A DNA stretch of 64,000 nucleotides from Actinoplanes teichomyceticus ATCC 31121 (GCF_003711105.1 NZ_CP023865.1:3931001-3995000), one strand, 5' to 3'; positions 1 to 8,567 are shown, numbered from the stretch's first letter. Translations and numbers: made by a program. Notes: a model not told the origin generated them from the sequence alone.

Positions 1-269
1 CGGGCCGAGCAGGTCCAGCCCGCGACGTTGGCCAGCATGAACGGGAAGAGCAGCAGCCACAGGACGCGGGAGCTGCTGCGTGAGGTCATGCCGCCCCAGC
101 AGTACGCTTCCACGCTGCGGCCCCGGCGTGGGGCGTCGGCGGCGTAGAAGCCCGCGATCCGGTCGCCCCACACCTGCCGGTGATCCGTGGTGCCCAGCAG
201 CGCGCTCGGAGACGTGCCACCCACGCCGTGTACACGCAGTTCGACCGTCGGGCGACGGATCTCAGCCAC
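1..269 (-). CDS. Membrane protein, 5' part only (runs off window)
   Basis: An open frame runs from a GTG at 269 to the window edge without a stop, giving about 89 residues. The N-terminus reads ELRVHGVGGT, followed by a conserved-looking WGDRIAGFYAAD stretch, an EAYCWGGMTSR motif, and the start of a hydrophobic segment (VLWLLLFPFMLANVAGW). This order resembles large actinobacterial integral membrane proteins of unknown function that begin with a VHGVGGT motif and continue into several helices. That family link is from memory. The GTG is chosen because the frame is closed just upstream. The rest of the gene lies outside the window, so its function and topology cannot be judged. Confidence 0.6.
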   Translation of the reverse strand, partial: MAEIRRPTVELRVHGVGGTSPSALLGTTDHRQVWGDRIAGFYAADAPRRGRSVEAYCWGGMTSRSSSRVLWLLLFPFMLANVAGWTCSA

Positions 270-353
270 AAATAACACTTTATGCGGACATGCTGCCGCA
301 CAGGCAGCCGCGCCCGCGTTTTCGCGATCATGGGGAGTTCTGGGACGGTGTGC

Positions 354-416
354 CGGACGGATCCGCGAGTGCTGGGCGTCGATGACTTCGCGCTGCGGCG
401 CGGGCATGTCTACGCC
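354..416 (+). pseudogene. ISL3-family transposase fragment
   Basis: About 21 residues ending LGVDDFALRRGHVYA match the well-known core motif of ISL3-family transposases (a DDE-type motif reading VDDFAxRRGxxYG). Nothing before or after it continues the transposase, and the next reading frame belongs to a peroxidase remnant. It is the scar of an old insertion that was later deleted. Confidence 0.55.
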
Positions 417-424
417 ACCAGGAC

Positions 425-1025
425 GTTGCCGGATTCCGCCGCTTCCTGCGCGAGCACGCCACCAGCGGCCCCGACGAGGAGCTGCTCGCGGCGAAGGTGA
501 TGGGCCGGTGGCGCAGCGGCGCCGCCCTCGCGCTGGCCCCCGAGCGTGATGACCCGGCACTGGGCGCCGACCGCGGCCGCAACAACGCGTTCGGATTCGG
601 CGACGACCCGAACGGGTTCACCACCCCGGGCGGCTGCCACATCCGCCGTGCCAACCCCCGGGGCTCCGCCGTGGCCGGTGAGCCCCGGCTGCACCGCATG
701 ATCCGCCGTGGCACCGCGTACGGGCCGCTGCTGGCCGATGGTGTGCTCGACGACGCGCCGACCGCGGGTTGATGTTCGCGTTCGTCGGCGCCCACCTGGG
801 CCGGCAGTTGGAGTGCGCGCAGACGCAGTGGCGCAACGACGGCGTGTTCTTCGGCGCCCGGGCCCACCCGCGATCCGATCGCCGCCACCGGCGAAGGCCC
901 CCACGACTACACCATTCCCCGCCGGCGGGTCCGCCGGAAGCTGTCGAGCGTGCGCGGTTCGTCACCACCCGCGGCGGCGAGTACGCGTTCCTGCCCAGCC
1001 TCAGCGCCCCGCGCTGGCCGTCACT
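425..1025 (+). pseudogene. Dyp-type peroxidase, C-terminal remnant with frameshifts
   Basis: From 425 the frame encodes FRRFLREHATSGPDEE, then AAKVMGRWRSG, a GGCHIRRANPR motif and LHRMIRRGTAYG. This is the conserved C-terminal half of Dyp-type haem peroxidases, including the proximal-His region. The frame shifts near 770, where it continues as LMFAFVGAHLGRQ and WRNDGVFFGA, is disturbed again around 868-950, and ends with FVTTRGGEYAFLPSL near 1020. The N-terminal half is missing and is replaced by transposase debris at 354-416. It cannot make a working peroxidase. Confidence 0.7.
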
Positions 1026-1032
1026 ATGCGTG

Positions 1033-1094
1033 ACGAGTCCACCGAAACGGAGCCAGAGCCCATCCTGGCTCTGGCTCCCTTGTGGTGGACTCGT
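1033..1094. terminator. Nested inverted repeat, terminator-like
   Basis: Two nested perfect 11-bp stems: ACGAGTCCACC (1033-1043) pairs with 1084-1094, and GGAGCCAGAGC (1049-1059) pairs with 1068-1078. It lies just after the peroxidase remnant. No U-tract is seen, as is common in actinobacteria. It could alternatively be the end of a lost insertion element. Confidence 0.5.
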
Positions 1095-1100
1095 GACGTG

Positions 1101-1648
1101 GCGTGTCGATCCAACTGGCGCGCGGTGGTCAGGTGAGAAGCCGATGCGCCCAGTAGACCTGGCTGTCGGGGCCTGCGCTGATCAGTACGATCATCAGATC
1201 GCTGACTGCGGCGGGGCGGTGGCAACCGCAGCGCGGGGTGGGGTTTCCGGGCGTGCTTGATGCAGCACGGTTCGGAATGTGACCGGTGACGCGTCCAGCG
1301 ACGACGTGATGAACGTGCCGGCACCCCCATACGATCGGTCGGGCTGGCGGGTGTCGGAGCCGTGTCCGCCGCAGACAGATGGCGCGCGGTCGACGGAGGA
1401 CGCCGGTCCGGCCGGGCGGTGCCACCGATGATGCGGACCGGGGCGCCGCAGGTTTCTGGTGTCGTGGGTTGCGGCGCGGCGCTCGGCGGACCGGGTGCAG
1501 TCCCGAACAATCCAAGGTCATCAACCTTACCAACCTTCGAAGGTACTGCCCCCCAGGGGGTATCGCATCCACAATCGACGGTGCCTGGTTGGGTGGAACG
1601 CGGGTCACAAGCCCGTTTCATGTCTCGACCACACGAAGGATGAGGACC
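1101..1648. other. Gene-free stretch with palindromes near its end
   Basis: No frame in 1101-1510 shows a recognisable protein. Regulatory-looking palindromes begin at about 1513 and are listed separately. The remainder is unassigned. Confidence 0.5.
1513..1563. promoter_or_regulatory. Palindrome cluster with CsoR-like box
   Basis: The 12-bp palindrome ACCTTCGAAGGT (1533-1544) is followed at once by TACTGCCCCCCAGGGGGTAT (1544-1563), which read in reverse closely resembles the C-tract/G-tract operators of CsoR-type copper sensors. A further AAGGT/ACCTT pair lies at about 1514-1528. The next gene (1649) is a secreted protein with no obvious metal link, so the regulator assignment is only a resemblance. 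Confidence 0.35.
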
Positions 1649-2104
1649 ATGCGTACCACTGTCAGGGCCGTTCTGGCGGCAATGGCCATCACCGCGGGGC
1701 TGGCCGCTTCCGCCACGCCTGCCGCCGCCGCGCCGGTCGAACCGCGGGAGGGCTACGTCGCCACCATCGAAGTCCTCCGGGGCCCGCCCGAGCCCGGCGA
1801 AGAGGTCATTCCCAACGAGAAGTTCCGTGTTCAGCTCATCGAGCGCCAGGACATCAAGGACGCGTTCGAAGTCCTGCGCAGTGCGAACTTCACGAAGCAC
1901 ATCAACGGCGAGATCGTGCGTACCCCGTCGCGGTACAACCCCGGCTACACCTGGCACCTCAACCCGTACAACGTCGCGTTCTACGAGAGGAGCATGGAGG
2001 TGTGCGACGGCCAGCCCTCCTTCGTCACCGCGGACTGGTGGAACGAACCGCGCTTCTGCCCCTGGCACGGCAAGGTCGTGAAGATGGAGCGCGTGAGCCG
2101 CTGA
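1649..2104 (+). CDS. Secreted BP74-related (calmodulin-binding-like) protein
   Basis: This encodes 151 residues. A signal peptide (about residues 1-28, ending in an Ala-rich cleavage region) precedes a small domain: FRVQLIERQDIKDA, then HINGEIV, WHLNPYNVAFYE, MEVCDGQPSFV and FCPWHGK. The pattern of a GxIV strand, a WxxxxNP turn, an EVCD motif and a final CPW matches BP74-type domains found in secreted actinobacterial proteins annotated as calmodulin-binding-like. The two cysteines probably form a disulfide. The ATG at 1649 follows GAAGGATGAGG; an in-frame ATG at 1640 is also possible. A perfect hairpin follows the stop. The biological role is unknown. Confidence 0.65.
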   Translation: MRTTVRAVLAAMAITAGLAASATPAAAAPVEPREGYVATIEVLRGPPEPGEEVIPNEKFRVQLIERQDIKDAFEVLRSANFTKHINGEIVRTPSRYNPGYTWHLNPYNVAFYERSMEVCDGQPSFVTADWWNEPRFCPWHGKVVKMERVSR

Positions 2105-2128
2105 CGCGACGCCGATAGCACCCTGCTC

Positions 2129-2164
2129 CGGTGGGCCGAATCCCGGTGGGGGCTCGGCCCACCG
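2129..2164 (+). terminator. Hairpin terminator after BP74-like gene
   Basis: Perfect 11-bp arms: CGGTGGGCCGA (2129-2139) and TCGGCCCACCG (2154-2164), starting 25 nt after the stop codon at 2104. Confidence 0.6.
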
Positions 2165-2397
2165 TCGTATGCCAGCCGGTACGAAGGCCGACAGCCCTTC
2201 GAGCCGATGGCCGGCCGGGGTGCGGCCGTCGGCCAGTGCCGGGACAGTTGCCCGTAGCCGGTCGGGCTGCCGTGCGGGCGGACCCGTGACGGGCCCGAAC
2301 TGGTCGACCGCGAGCACCCGCTGCGGGACATGGCTGCTCATGTGGTCGATACGAGCCAGCTTGGCGTCCTCGGCGTGTCCGCTGACCGGATCCGCAT

Positions 2398-2434
2398 GGC
2401 GGCGGGGAAGGCCGGACCGGCCTTCCCCGCCGCC
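2398..2434 (-). terminator. 18-bp perfect hairpin after I36-like gene
   Basis: GGCGGCGGGGAAGGCCGG (2398-2415) pairs perfectly with 2417-2434 around a single central A. It lies 18 nt beyond the stop of the minus-strand gene at 2453, the expected place for its terminator. Confidence 0.6.
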
Positions 2435-2452
2435 CTTGCCCGCCGGGCGCCG

Positions 2453-2821
2453 CTACGGTGCCAGGACGACCGAGTTGTACGGGGTGTAGTTGTAGTCGCC
2501 GTACGTGCCGGCGGGCTGGATCCCCTGGCAGCCGGTGCCGTTGTATCCGGTGCAGTTGCGCGCGATCGCGCCGCCGGTCTGGTTGTTGAAGAACCGCTTG
2601 ACGCCGAACTGGCCGCTCAGGTTGTGCGCGCCGTAGGTGTAGAACTTCAGTGACGGCTGGCCGTTGTTCCAGCCGGCATTCGGGTAGATGCACACGTAGC
2701 CGGACGGGCACCCCTGATAGGCGGCCGCGGCGTGCGCCGCCGTGGCGCCCGGCAGCAGTGCTCCCGCCGCGGCCACGGCCGCGACCGTCAGCGTGCCGGC
2801 GGTCCTCCTGATGATGTGCAT
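2453..2821 (-). CDS. Peptidase inhibitor I36-like secreted protein
   Basis: This encodes 122 residues. The ATG at 2821 is preceded by GGAGG, five bases upstream. Residues 1-33 are a clear signal peptide (TLTVAAVAAAGALLPG, then AHAAAA). The mature part contains CPSGYVCIYPNAGWN, an aromatic-rich KFYTYGAHNLSGQFG region, NNQTGGA and paired cysteines (NCTGYNGTGC). This is the layout of the I36 family (SMPI-like metalloproteinase inhibitors, beta/gamma-crystallin fold). Whether it inhibits a protease or is structural cannot be told from sequence. A long hairpin follows. Confidence 0.7.
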   Translation of the reverse strand: MHIIRRTAGTLTVAAVAAAGALLPGATAAHAAAAYQGCPSGYVCIYPNAGWNNGQPSLKFYTYGAHNLSGQFGVKRFFNNQTGGAIARNCTGYNGTGCQGIQPAGTYGDYNYTPYNSVVLAP

Positions 2822-3140
2822 GTCAGCCTCCGGGTGTCGGTGGACGCGCCGCGCGCAGCCGCGCGGCGCGTCGGGTGGGATGGCCGGATGTCGCGCCGCC
2901 GGTGAAGGGGCGTCGCCCCGTCCCGGCGGCGGCCATGTCGATGCTGTGCCCGGTAGCGGGATCGCGACAACCGTCATCTGTCCCCCGGGGCCGGTCAGCT
3001 GTCTGTCGCCGACAGCAGGAGCGGCGCCCCGACACGTCGGAGGGGGCCGTCATGCGGGTGCTGTCTCCCCGCCGGTTGCCGGGGCATCACGCAGGTCGGA
3101 TCCGGTAAGAGCTGCCCTTTATAGTGGAGTTAGTCGATGT

Positions 3141-4217
3141 ATGGGGGATGCGTTGAACGAGCCGCTAGACCCGTGGTGGCGGGACGTGCACCATGCGGCA
3201 CAGCTGCTCGCCTCGGCGCTCGGCGCCGCGGTGACCCGTGCCGGCCGGGACGGCGTCTACACGCCGCCACCGGGTTCCCCGCCGGGGCGCCGCCGCCGGC
3301 GGCCGGCATCGCTGCGGCACCTCGCCGAGATCATCCACACCCACCGGATGGCCCCCGGCCTCTCCGTCGACAAGGACATCGTCGCCGCTGTGCTGGCCGG
3401 TAACCTGCGCTACATCACCGATCCGACGGCCGTGGTCGCGGTGGCCCGGGCGGCACACCACATCGGCGGGATGCCCTTCGGCCCCGACGACGCGCGGCGT
3501 CTGACGGTCGCGTGCGAACACATCGCCACGCTCGTCGCCGCAGCGCAGGATGCCGACCGCCGGGCGTTCGGCCGAGTGCCGGCCGTCCCGCCCGGCGAGC
3601 CCCTCGTCACGCAGACTCCGCACGCCGAGCCGGACGCGGCGGCGCCGGTCCTGGACGCCTACTTCACCACCCGCCGTCCCGTCCGCCGCTGGTCCATGAT
3701 CGCCGCCATCGCCGCGCTGGTCCTGCTCGCTGGGGGGACGGCGGTCGTGGCGGCGTACCACACCGGCGCCGCCGATTCCGCCGGCCCGGCGGCGAACCCG
3801 AGCTCCAGGGCGATCGTCGACAACGACTGCCGGCTCGGCGCCGCCAGCAACGACATCATCATGGATGCCATGACGGTGTTCGAGGACAACGCCGCCACCC
3901 GGCTCGACCCCACCCTCGACTTCGACGAGATGAACGGCTCGGCCCGCTACGCCCGCCACGACGGCCGCACCTACTACTGGGGCCGCGCCGGCTCCGACGA
4001 CGAGAACCCGCGGTCCGGCGGCGCCCGGATCCGGTGGAAGACCTCGGACGGCCCGTGGCGCAGCTGCGCCACCCCGCTCGCCGTCACCGAACGCGGCTAC
4101 GTGCACACCCCTGCCGTCGCCACCACGATCGGTGGCCGGGCCGTCACCATCCAGGTCTGCCTCTGGCGTGACACCCCGCCCCGGGAGAACTGCCTGGACG
4201 AGATCTCCACCGGCTGA
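3141..4217 (+). CDS. Membrane-anchored protein, HTH-like N-terminus, unknown extracellular domain
   Basis: This encodes 358 residues. The N-terminal 130 residues are helical and contain SLRHLAEIIHTHRMAPGLS followed by a second helix pair. This resembles the degenerate XRE-type N-terminal region of many actinobacterial proteins, but no complete helix-turn-helix can be claimed. One transmembrane helix (about 183-204, MIAAIAALVLLAGGTAVVAA) separates it from an exported domain with cysteines in NDCRL, RSCAT, VCLW and NCLDE. The ATG at 3141 lies behind TATAGTGGAG; the TATAGT could be a -10 box. Neighbours give no functional hint. It is probably a one-pass surface sensor or anti-sigma-like protein. 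Confidence 0.6.
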   Translation: MGDALNEPLDPWWRDVHHAAQLLASALGAAVTRAGRDGVYTPPPGSPPGRRRRRPASLRHLAEIIHTHRMAPGLSVDKDIVAAVLAGNLRYITDPTAVVAVARAAHHIGGMPFGPDDARRLTVACEHIATLVAAAQDADRRAFGRVPAVPPGEPLVTQTPHAEPDAAAPVLDAYFTTRRPVRRWSMIAAIAALVLLAGGTAVVAAYHTGAADSAGPAANPSSRAIVDNDCRLGAASNDIIMDAMTVFEDNAATRLDPTLDFDEMNGSARYARHDGRTYYWGRAGSDDENPRSGGARIRWKTSDGPWRSCATPLAVTERGYVHTPAVATTIGGRAVTIQVCLWRDTPPRENCLDEISTG

Positions 4218-4790
4218 CCGGGTCGGACGGAGGCGGTGCCGGCCCGCCGCTGCCGCCACCCCGTCCGGCATCCCCTCGCGCGGCGCCCACCCGGTCCGCC
4301 CGGTTCGGCGGACGCGGAGAACGCCGGCGCCGACGCGGCGCCGCGGGCTCCGGGGGCCACCGGCGCCCGCGGGTGTGACCGGCCCCCTCGCCACGGACGA
4401 CACACCGGCGTAGCGGCCGGACCCCGCCCGGGACGTTCGTCAGGAGGCCGGCGGATAGGCGTTGCGCACCAGCTCGGTGAAGGCCCCCGGGAACCACTCG
4501 CCACGCCAGGCCATCTGGCCTCCCGGCCCTGCGGGCTGCCCCGGATCTCCCGGATCACCCGGTGGCAGGGCGCCCCGCCGCCACCGGACCTCGGCGGCGA
4601 CCCGGAGGGCCGGCTCACCCTGCGCTTCATGGACGGTTCGCACCTGTCCGTGATCGCTCCCGCGATGCAGGCCGTCCCGTTCGCGCAGGCGGCACGCCAC
4701 CGGTGAGGGGCGCCGGGCCGGACCCGCGACCTGGCGTCGACCGGCACGCCGGGAGTCGGCCCGCGGCCCCGACGACCCCGCACCGGCGGG
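4218..4790. other. Intergenic stretch without supported gene
   Basis: GC-rich sequence with short frames in every direction. A minus-strand frame ending at 4440 finishes GEWFPGAFTELVRNAYPP, which looks protein-like, but its upstream part is low-complexity and has no recognisable start. It may be the tail of a decayed gene. Nothing else is supported. Confidence 0.4.
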
Positions 4791-5765
4791 CTACCGGCGG
4801 GCCGGGCGGATGCCCGCCGCCAGCCGGACCACCTCGTCGTGGCGCAGCCGGATCTGCCGCGGATCCCAGTTGACGGTGATCTGGCTGTCGCCACCCCACT
4901 CGACGACGAGGCCGGCCGCGTCCGGCTCGTAGGCAACCCGGCGGCCGTCGACGGTCCACGACTCTGTGGCGGAGGCCGGATCGAACCCGGCGTCGTCGGT
5001 GAGGTCGAAGCACAGCCCGTCGGGTCGCCGCTCGGCCGCGGCGATCCGTGGCGGGGCCAGACACAGCACGGTGTCCGACCAGGTCTGCGGGACCAGCCCG
5101 GCGGGGACGAACGGCAGCGTGTACGGCACCGGCTCGCGGGCGGCGATGTGGCCGCCGGCCAGGCCGCGGGCGAAGCGCAGCACGTCCGCGTCGGAGCGTT
5201 CGCCCCAGCTGAGCACCGACACCCAGCGGCCGTCGGCGAGCCTCCACCGTACGCCGGCGAAGCGCTCGCCCGCGTCCGCGCCGTCGTAGGTCTGCGCCAC
5301 GTGCACCTCGGCGTCGCGGCCGTGGACCCGGGCGGTGTAGACGCGTTCCGCCTCGGTCTCCCAGTCGGCCTGCAGCGGCCCGACCTCGGTGGCGAGCACG
5401 GAGCCGTCGGCGTTGCGGTACTCCAGGCGCCGGTTCGGGCCCATCTGCGCCACGAAGGGATAGGTGTCGAGGCCGGGCGGCATCCAGGTCGGGCGCAGCG
5501 GGAAGACCGGCGTGGGCCAGCCGGGTGCCGCGGATGTGGTGGTCGTGGCCGGCACGGCGGGCCGCGGGTCCGTACGCTGGTGCCGCAGCACCGGAGCCGC
5601 GGCGCCGGCCGCGATCACGGCGACCACCGCGCCGACCGCCACGACCCGGCGTCGCCGCCGGTCGCGGTGCACTGCGGCGGCGACGGTGGCCCACAGCTCG
5701 GGCTGCGGCGCCGGCACGGCGGCCCGATCCCGCAACGTGGTACGCAGTTCCTCTTCCAGGGTCAT
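4791..5765 (-). CDS. Putative anti-sigma/membrane partner of ECF sigma factor
   Basis: This encodes 324 residues. Its ATG (5765) overlaps the stop of the upstream sigma gene in an ATGA arrangement, so the two are translationally coupled. Residues 1-38 are cytoplasmic and charged (TLEEELRTTLRDRA, HRDRRRRR), then one transmembrane helix (about 39-58), a Thr/Ser/Pro linker and an extracellular domain of about 240 residues with two cysteines. Size, topology and position match the proteins that accompany SigE-family ECF factors in actinobacteria and are thought to restrain them. No classical zinc-binding anti-sigma motif (HxxxCxxC) is visible, so the anti-sigma role rests on context. Confidence 0.6.
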   Translation of the reverse strand: MTLEEELRTTLRDRAAVPAPQPELWATVAAAVHRDRRRRRVVAVGAVVAVIAAGAAAPVLRHQRTDPRPAVPATTTTSAAPGWPTPVFPLRPTWMPPGLDTYPFVAQMGPNRRLEYRNADGSVLATEVGPLQADWETEAERVYTARVHGRDAEVHVAQTYDGADAGERFAGVRWRLADGRWVSVLSWGERSDADVLRFARGLAGGHIAAREPVPYTLPFVPAGLVPQTWSDTVLCLAPPRIAAAERRPDGLCFDLTDDAGFDPASATESWTVDGRRVAYEPDAAGLVVEWGGDSQITVNWDPRQIRLRHDEVVRLAAGIRPARR

Positions 5766-6268
5766 CGCCGGGCTCCCGTGACGGTCGCGGACAGGGTGGA
5801 GGTCATGTCGTCGCGCAGCCGGGCCAGCCCACGGGTGGCGTGCACCCGTACGGTGCTCGGCGCGCACCGCAGGACCTCCGCGATCTGCCGGTCGTCGAGG
5901 TCCTCGTAGTAGCGCAGCACCAGCACCGCGCGCTGGGCCCGGGTCAGCCCGGCCAGCCGCGACCACAGCTCGTCGCGGTCGGCCTGCCGGTCGGCGAAGT
6001 CGGCGCCGGCCGGACGGTCGTCACCGACCGTGGCGGGGCGTTCGGTGTTGGAGCGCCGGCGCAGCCAGGACACGTGCGAGCGCACCAGTGCGGTGCGCAG
6101 GTACCGGTCGGGGTGCTCGGTCTCGATCTTCGACCATCTGCGGTACGCCTTGACCAGCACCTCCTGGACCAGGTCCTCGCCCAGATGCCGGTCGCCGCAG
6201 AGCACGTACGCGAAGCGGCGCAGGGCGTCGCCGCGCGCTCGCACGTATTCCTCGAATCCGCCGTGCAC
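5762..6268 (-). CDS. ECF RNA polymerase sigma factor, SigE family
   Basis: This encodes 168 residues, within the normal range for the family. Region 2 reads FEEYVRARGDALRRFAYVLC, followed by DLVQEVLVKAYRRW, the signature of the actinobacterial SigE-family ECF group. Region 4 reads LTRAQRAVLVLRYYEDLDD, then IAEVLRCAPSTVRVHATRGL, a clear helix-turn-helix for -35 recognition. The start is GTG at 6268, with a G-rich stretch upstream. It forms an operon with the membrane protein at 4791-5765 (4-nt overlap), which probably senses an envelope signal and releases the sigma factor. Confidence 0.85.
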   Translation of the reverse strand: MHGGFEEYVRARGDALRRFAYVLCGDRHLGEDLVQEVLVKAYRRWSKIETEHPDRYLRTALVRSHVSWLRRRSNTERPATVGDDRPAGADFADRQADRDELWSRLAGLTRAQRAVLVLRYYEDLDDRQIAEVLRCAPSTVRVHATRGLARLRDDMTSTLSATVTGARR

Positions 6269-6329
6269 TCATGTCCCCCCGCCGTCGGTGTGCCGCTCAC
6301 CCCCAAGGACGCGGTTCGCGCCCCGATCT

Positions 6330-6705
6330 GCTTACCGCCCGGGCCGTGCAGCGCCGGCGCGAGGCCGGCCGCCGCGGGGTCACCGCTGATCGTGGTGCCG
6401 GTGACCTCGACGAACCGCCGCCACGGGGCGCCGAGCCGGTCCACCCTCGTGCGCCGGATCGTCACGGCATTTCTCACGAAGTCGTCAGCGGCGCCGCACG
6501 GCAGCGTCGCCGGGTCCGGCCGCAGCTCGTCGCGGGTGACGCGGAGGCCGTCGAGAAACGGCTCGCGGCCCTGCCGCCGCCGCAGCTGCCCGTGAACGGC
6601 GCGCACCTGGCGAGGGTCCGGAAGCGCGCTGGTGACCGCGACGAAGTCGATGTCACTGACACCGGCCCCGGTGGTCGCCAACGCGATCGACCCTTGCAGG
6701 TACAA
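6330..6705 (-). pseudogene. Nucleotidyltransferase-fold protein remnant
   Basis: The frame opens directly after a stop with YLQGSIALATTGAGVSDIDF, which carries the GS...DxD core of nucleotidyltransferase-fold enzymes (aminoglycoside adenylyltransferase-like). It continues with LRRRQGREPFLDGLRVT, then loses similarity and runs into sequence overlapping the start of the sigma gene. The N-terminal residues before the GS motif and the C-terminal helical domain are missing or out of frame, so it is read as a decayed gene. The 3' boundary is approximate. Confidence 0.5.
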
Positions 6706-6987
6706 GCCCTACACCCTCCGTGACACAGCGATACACCAGCTCGGCCGACCGGGGATGAGGGCAGTGGACCGAGGCGTGGGTTGGCTGACCCCACGCCTGA
6801 CACACGTGGAGCATCCTGTACGCAGCGTGATGGCGCATCGGGCACCGGCACGCGCGTCGCGGATGCGGATGCGGTTCTCGCTCGATCTTGTCAGCCTCGG
6901 CTCGGAGCCGTTCTGCGTGCTTGTCCCAGTCCGGTCGAAGGAGTGGAGATCTGCCGCAGCTTCCCGCCGCAGATCAGCGTCGTTCGG

Positions 6988-7128
6988 CCGTTGATCTCGC
7001 GGGCCAGCGCCAGCGCCGCCTCGAACTGCGGCCTGACCCGCATCCGGTCGGAGACCTTCTCGGAGAAGATCTTGTCGCGGGGGATGCCGTGCGCGGCGAG
7101 CGCGTCCGGCTGTGACTGGAGTTCCTGG
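6988..7128 (-). pseudogene. Serine recombinase (resolvase) N-terminal fragment
   Basis: Reading down from 7128 the translation is QELQSQPDALAAHGIPRDKI, then FSEKVSDRMRVRPQFEAALA and LAREING. This matches the part of small serine recombinases just after the catalytic serine, which normally reads LDALxxHGI...IFxEKxSxR. Neither the catalytic N-terminus nor the DNA-binding C-terminus is present nearby. A separate piece resembling a recombinase C-terminus lies at 39363-39492. Confidence 0.55.
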
Positions 7129-7229
7129 GATCAGGGTGCTGCACCGGGCGTACCCGATCCGGATGTCGGCGGCCCTGCCGGACCGCTGGCTCGGCCGCCC
7201 GGAGGTGCGGACCGGGATCGAGCCGCCGG

Positions 7230-7781
7230 TCAGGCGCCGGGTGCCTCCTGGCCGGTCATGAGCTCGACGAACAGATGGTGGGCCGCGTCCACCTCGGCCG
7301 GATCCTCGCCCGCGAGCAGGTCGACCAGCAGCCCTCGGGTGACCGCGACGCCGAGCCGCAACGCTGCCCGGTCCGTCGCGATGCCGAGCCGCTCGCCCGC
7401 CCGCTCGGCGTCGTCGAGCCAGCTCGCGGTAAGCCCGGCCGGCAGCGGGGCCACCCCGCGTGCCGCGAGCGCGAACACCTCGAAGAACAGTCGCACGAAC
7501 GGCCGGATCCCGGGATCCGAGACGGCCCGCCAGATGCCGGTCATCAGCTCGGCCGGGTCGGCCGCGGTCTCGGCCAGCGCGGTCATCATCGCCCGCTGCC
7601 GCTGCTCCATCGCGCTGACCACAGCGGTGAGCAGGCCCTCCCGGGAGCCGAAGTGGAACAGCAGCATCCGGTGGCTGGTCCCGGCGGCGGCCGCGATCTC
7701 CCGCAAGCTGCGGTCGGCGAGCCCGTCGCGGGCGGCGACATCGAGGATCCGGTTGAGCAGCGCGGCACGCGCATCAGACAT
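7230..7781 (-). CDS. TetR-family transcriptional regulator
   Basis: This encodes 183 residues. The N-terminal helix-turn-helix is clear: LNRILDVAARDGLADRSLRE, then IAAAAGTSHRMLLFHFGSRE (normally ...LYYHFxxKe). The rest is the all-helical ligand-binding and dimerisation part. It is divergent from the SRPBCC gene at 7805, and its ATG lies inside a perfect palindrome (7781-7796). It therefore probably represses itself and the neighbour, releasing when a small hydrophobic ligand binds. Confidence 0.85.
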   Translation of the reverse strand: MSDARAALLNRILDVAARDGLADRSLREIAAAAGTSHRMLLFHFGSREGLLTAVVSAMEQRQRAMMTALAETAADPAELMTGIWRAVSDPGIRPFVRLFFEVFALAARGVAPLPAGLTASWLDDAERAGERLGIATDRAALRLGVAVTRGLLVDLLAGEDPAEVDAAHHLFVELMTGQEAPGA

Positions 7782-7796
7782 GTACCAGATGGTACA
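7781..7796. promoter_or_regulatory. TetR operator in divergent promoter
   Basis: TGTACCAGATGGTACA is a 16-bp inverted repeat with perfect 6-bp arms in the 23-nt gap between the regulator (start 7781) and the SRPBCC gene (start 7805). It touches the regulator's start codon. Confidence 0.7.
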
Positions 7797-7804
7797 GTCG
7801 CGGT

Positions 7805-8260
7805 ATGGGCTACGCGGAGAGCACCCTGATCGACGCGCCGGTCGAGCTGATCTGGCGGCTGACCACCCACATCGACGACTGGCCGGTCTTCCTGCCGACC
7901 GTGCAGCGGCTGGAACGGCTCGACGCGGGCGAGCTGCGGGTCGGCAGCGCCGCCCGGATCAAGCAGCCCGGTCAGCTCAGCGCGGTCTGGACGGTGACCC
8001 GCCTCGACCCGGAGCGCGAGTTCACCTGGGAGACGCTCCGGCCGGGCCTGCGGCTCACCGGCCGCCACCTGCTGGAGGCGGCCGGGGCGGGCACCCGGAT
8101 GACGCTCGTCCTGGAGACGTCCGGCCGGGCAGCCGGCGTGATCTCCGCCCTGCTCGGCGGCATGATGCGTTCGTCGCTGCGCCAGGAGGCGGCCGGTTTC
8201 GCGCGCCGGGCCGCCACCGTCCGCCAGTCCGGAGCGCAGGACGCGCGGGACCATCCGTAG
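7805..8260 (+). CDS. SRPBCC-family (START-like) protein
   Basis: This encodes 151 residues. It begins YAESTLIDAPVELIWRLTT and continues DDWPVFLPTVQRLE, the usual opening of polyketide-cyclase/START-like proteins (beta strand, then helix with W/P). Further hallmarks are EFTWETLRPGLRLTGRHLLE and a long C-terminal helix. Such proteins bind a hydrophobic ligand in a deep pocket. The divergent TetR gene with a shared operator suggests that the ligand, or a relative, induces expression. No catalytic residues are implied. Confidence 0.75.
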   Translation: MGYAESTLIDAPVELIWRLTTHIDDWPVFLPTVQRLERLDAGELRVGSAARIKQPGQLSAVWTVTRLDPEREFTWETLRPGLRLTGRHLLEAAGAGTRMTLVLETSGRAAGVISALLGGMMRSSLRQEAAGFARRAATVRQSGAQDARDHP

Positions 8261-8567
8261 GGTGGCCGGGCGGCCCTTTCGTTCGTCGCGGGGCGCCTGC
8301 CATCGCGCCTGGGGTTCGCTGTCGGCCCGCTGGCGTTCGTGACCGCCGCGTTCGAGCGCGGCCCGCCAGCGTCGTTCCTGGGCTCGGGCGTCCGAGGTGC
8401 CCGGCGCGTCGACGGCGGTGGCCAAGGCAGCCCGGACCTGAGCGCCGGCCTGCCTGAACCTCCTCGCCCCGGGCGACAGTGTCGTGACCTGCACCGTTTC
8501 CGTCTAAATCAGCGGCCTGACCTGCGACGATGCAAGCTTCGAAGAGTGACGGCGAAAGGAGCGGGTC
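8261..8567. other. Intergenic stretch, nothing supported
   Basis: No protein-like frame and no strong hairpin seen. The last 15 bases carry the ribosome binding site of the small gene at 8568. Confidence 0.4.

Noticed and set aside
4440..4700. Minus-strand frame ending GEWFPGAFTELVRNAYPP
   Set aside because: Only the last 25 residues look real and no start or domain is visible. Mentioned under the intergenic entry only.
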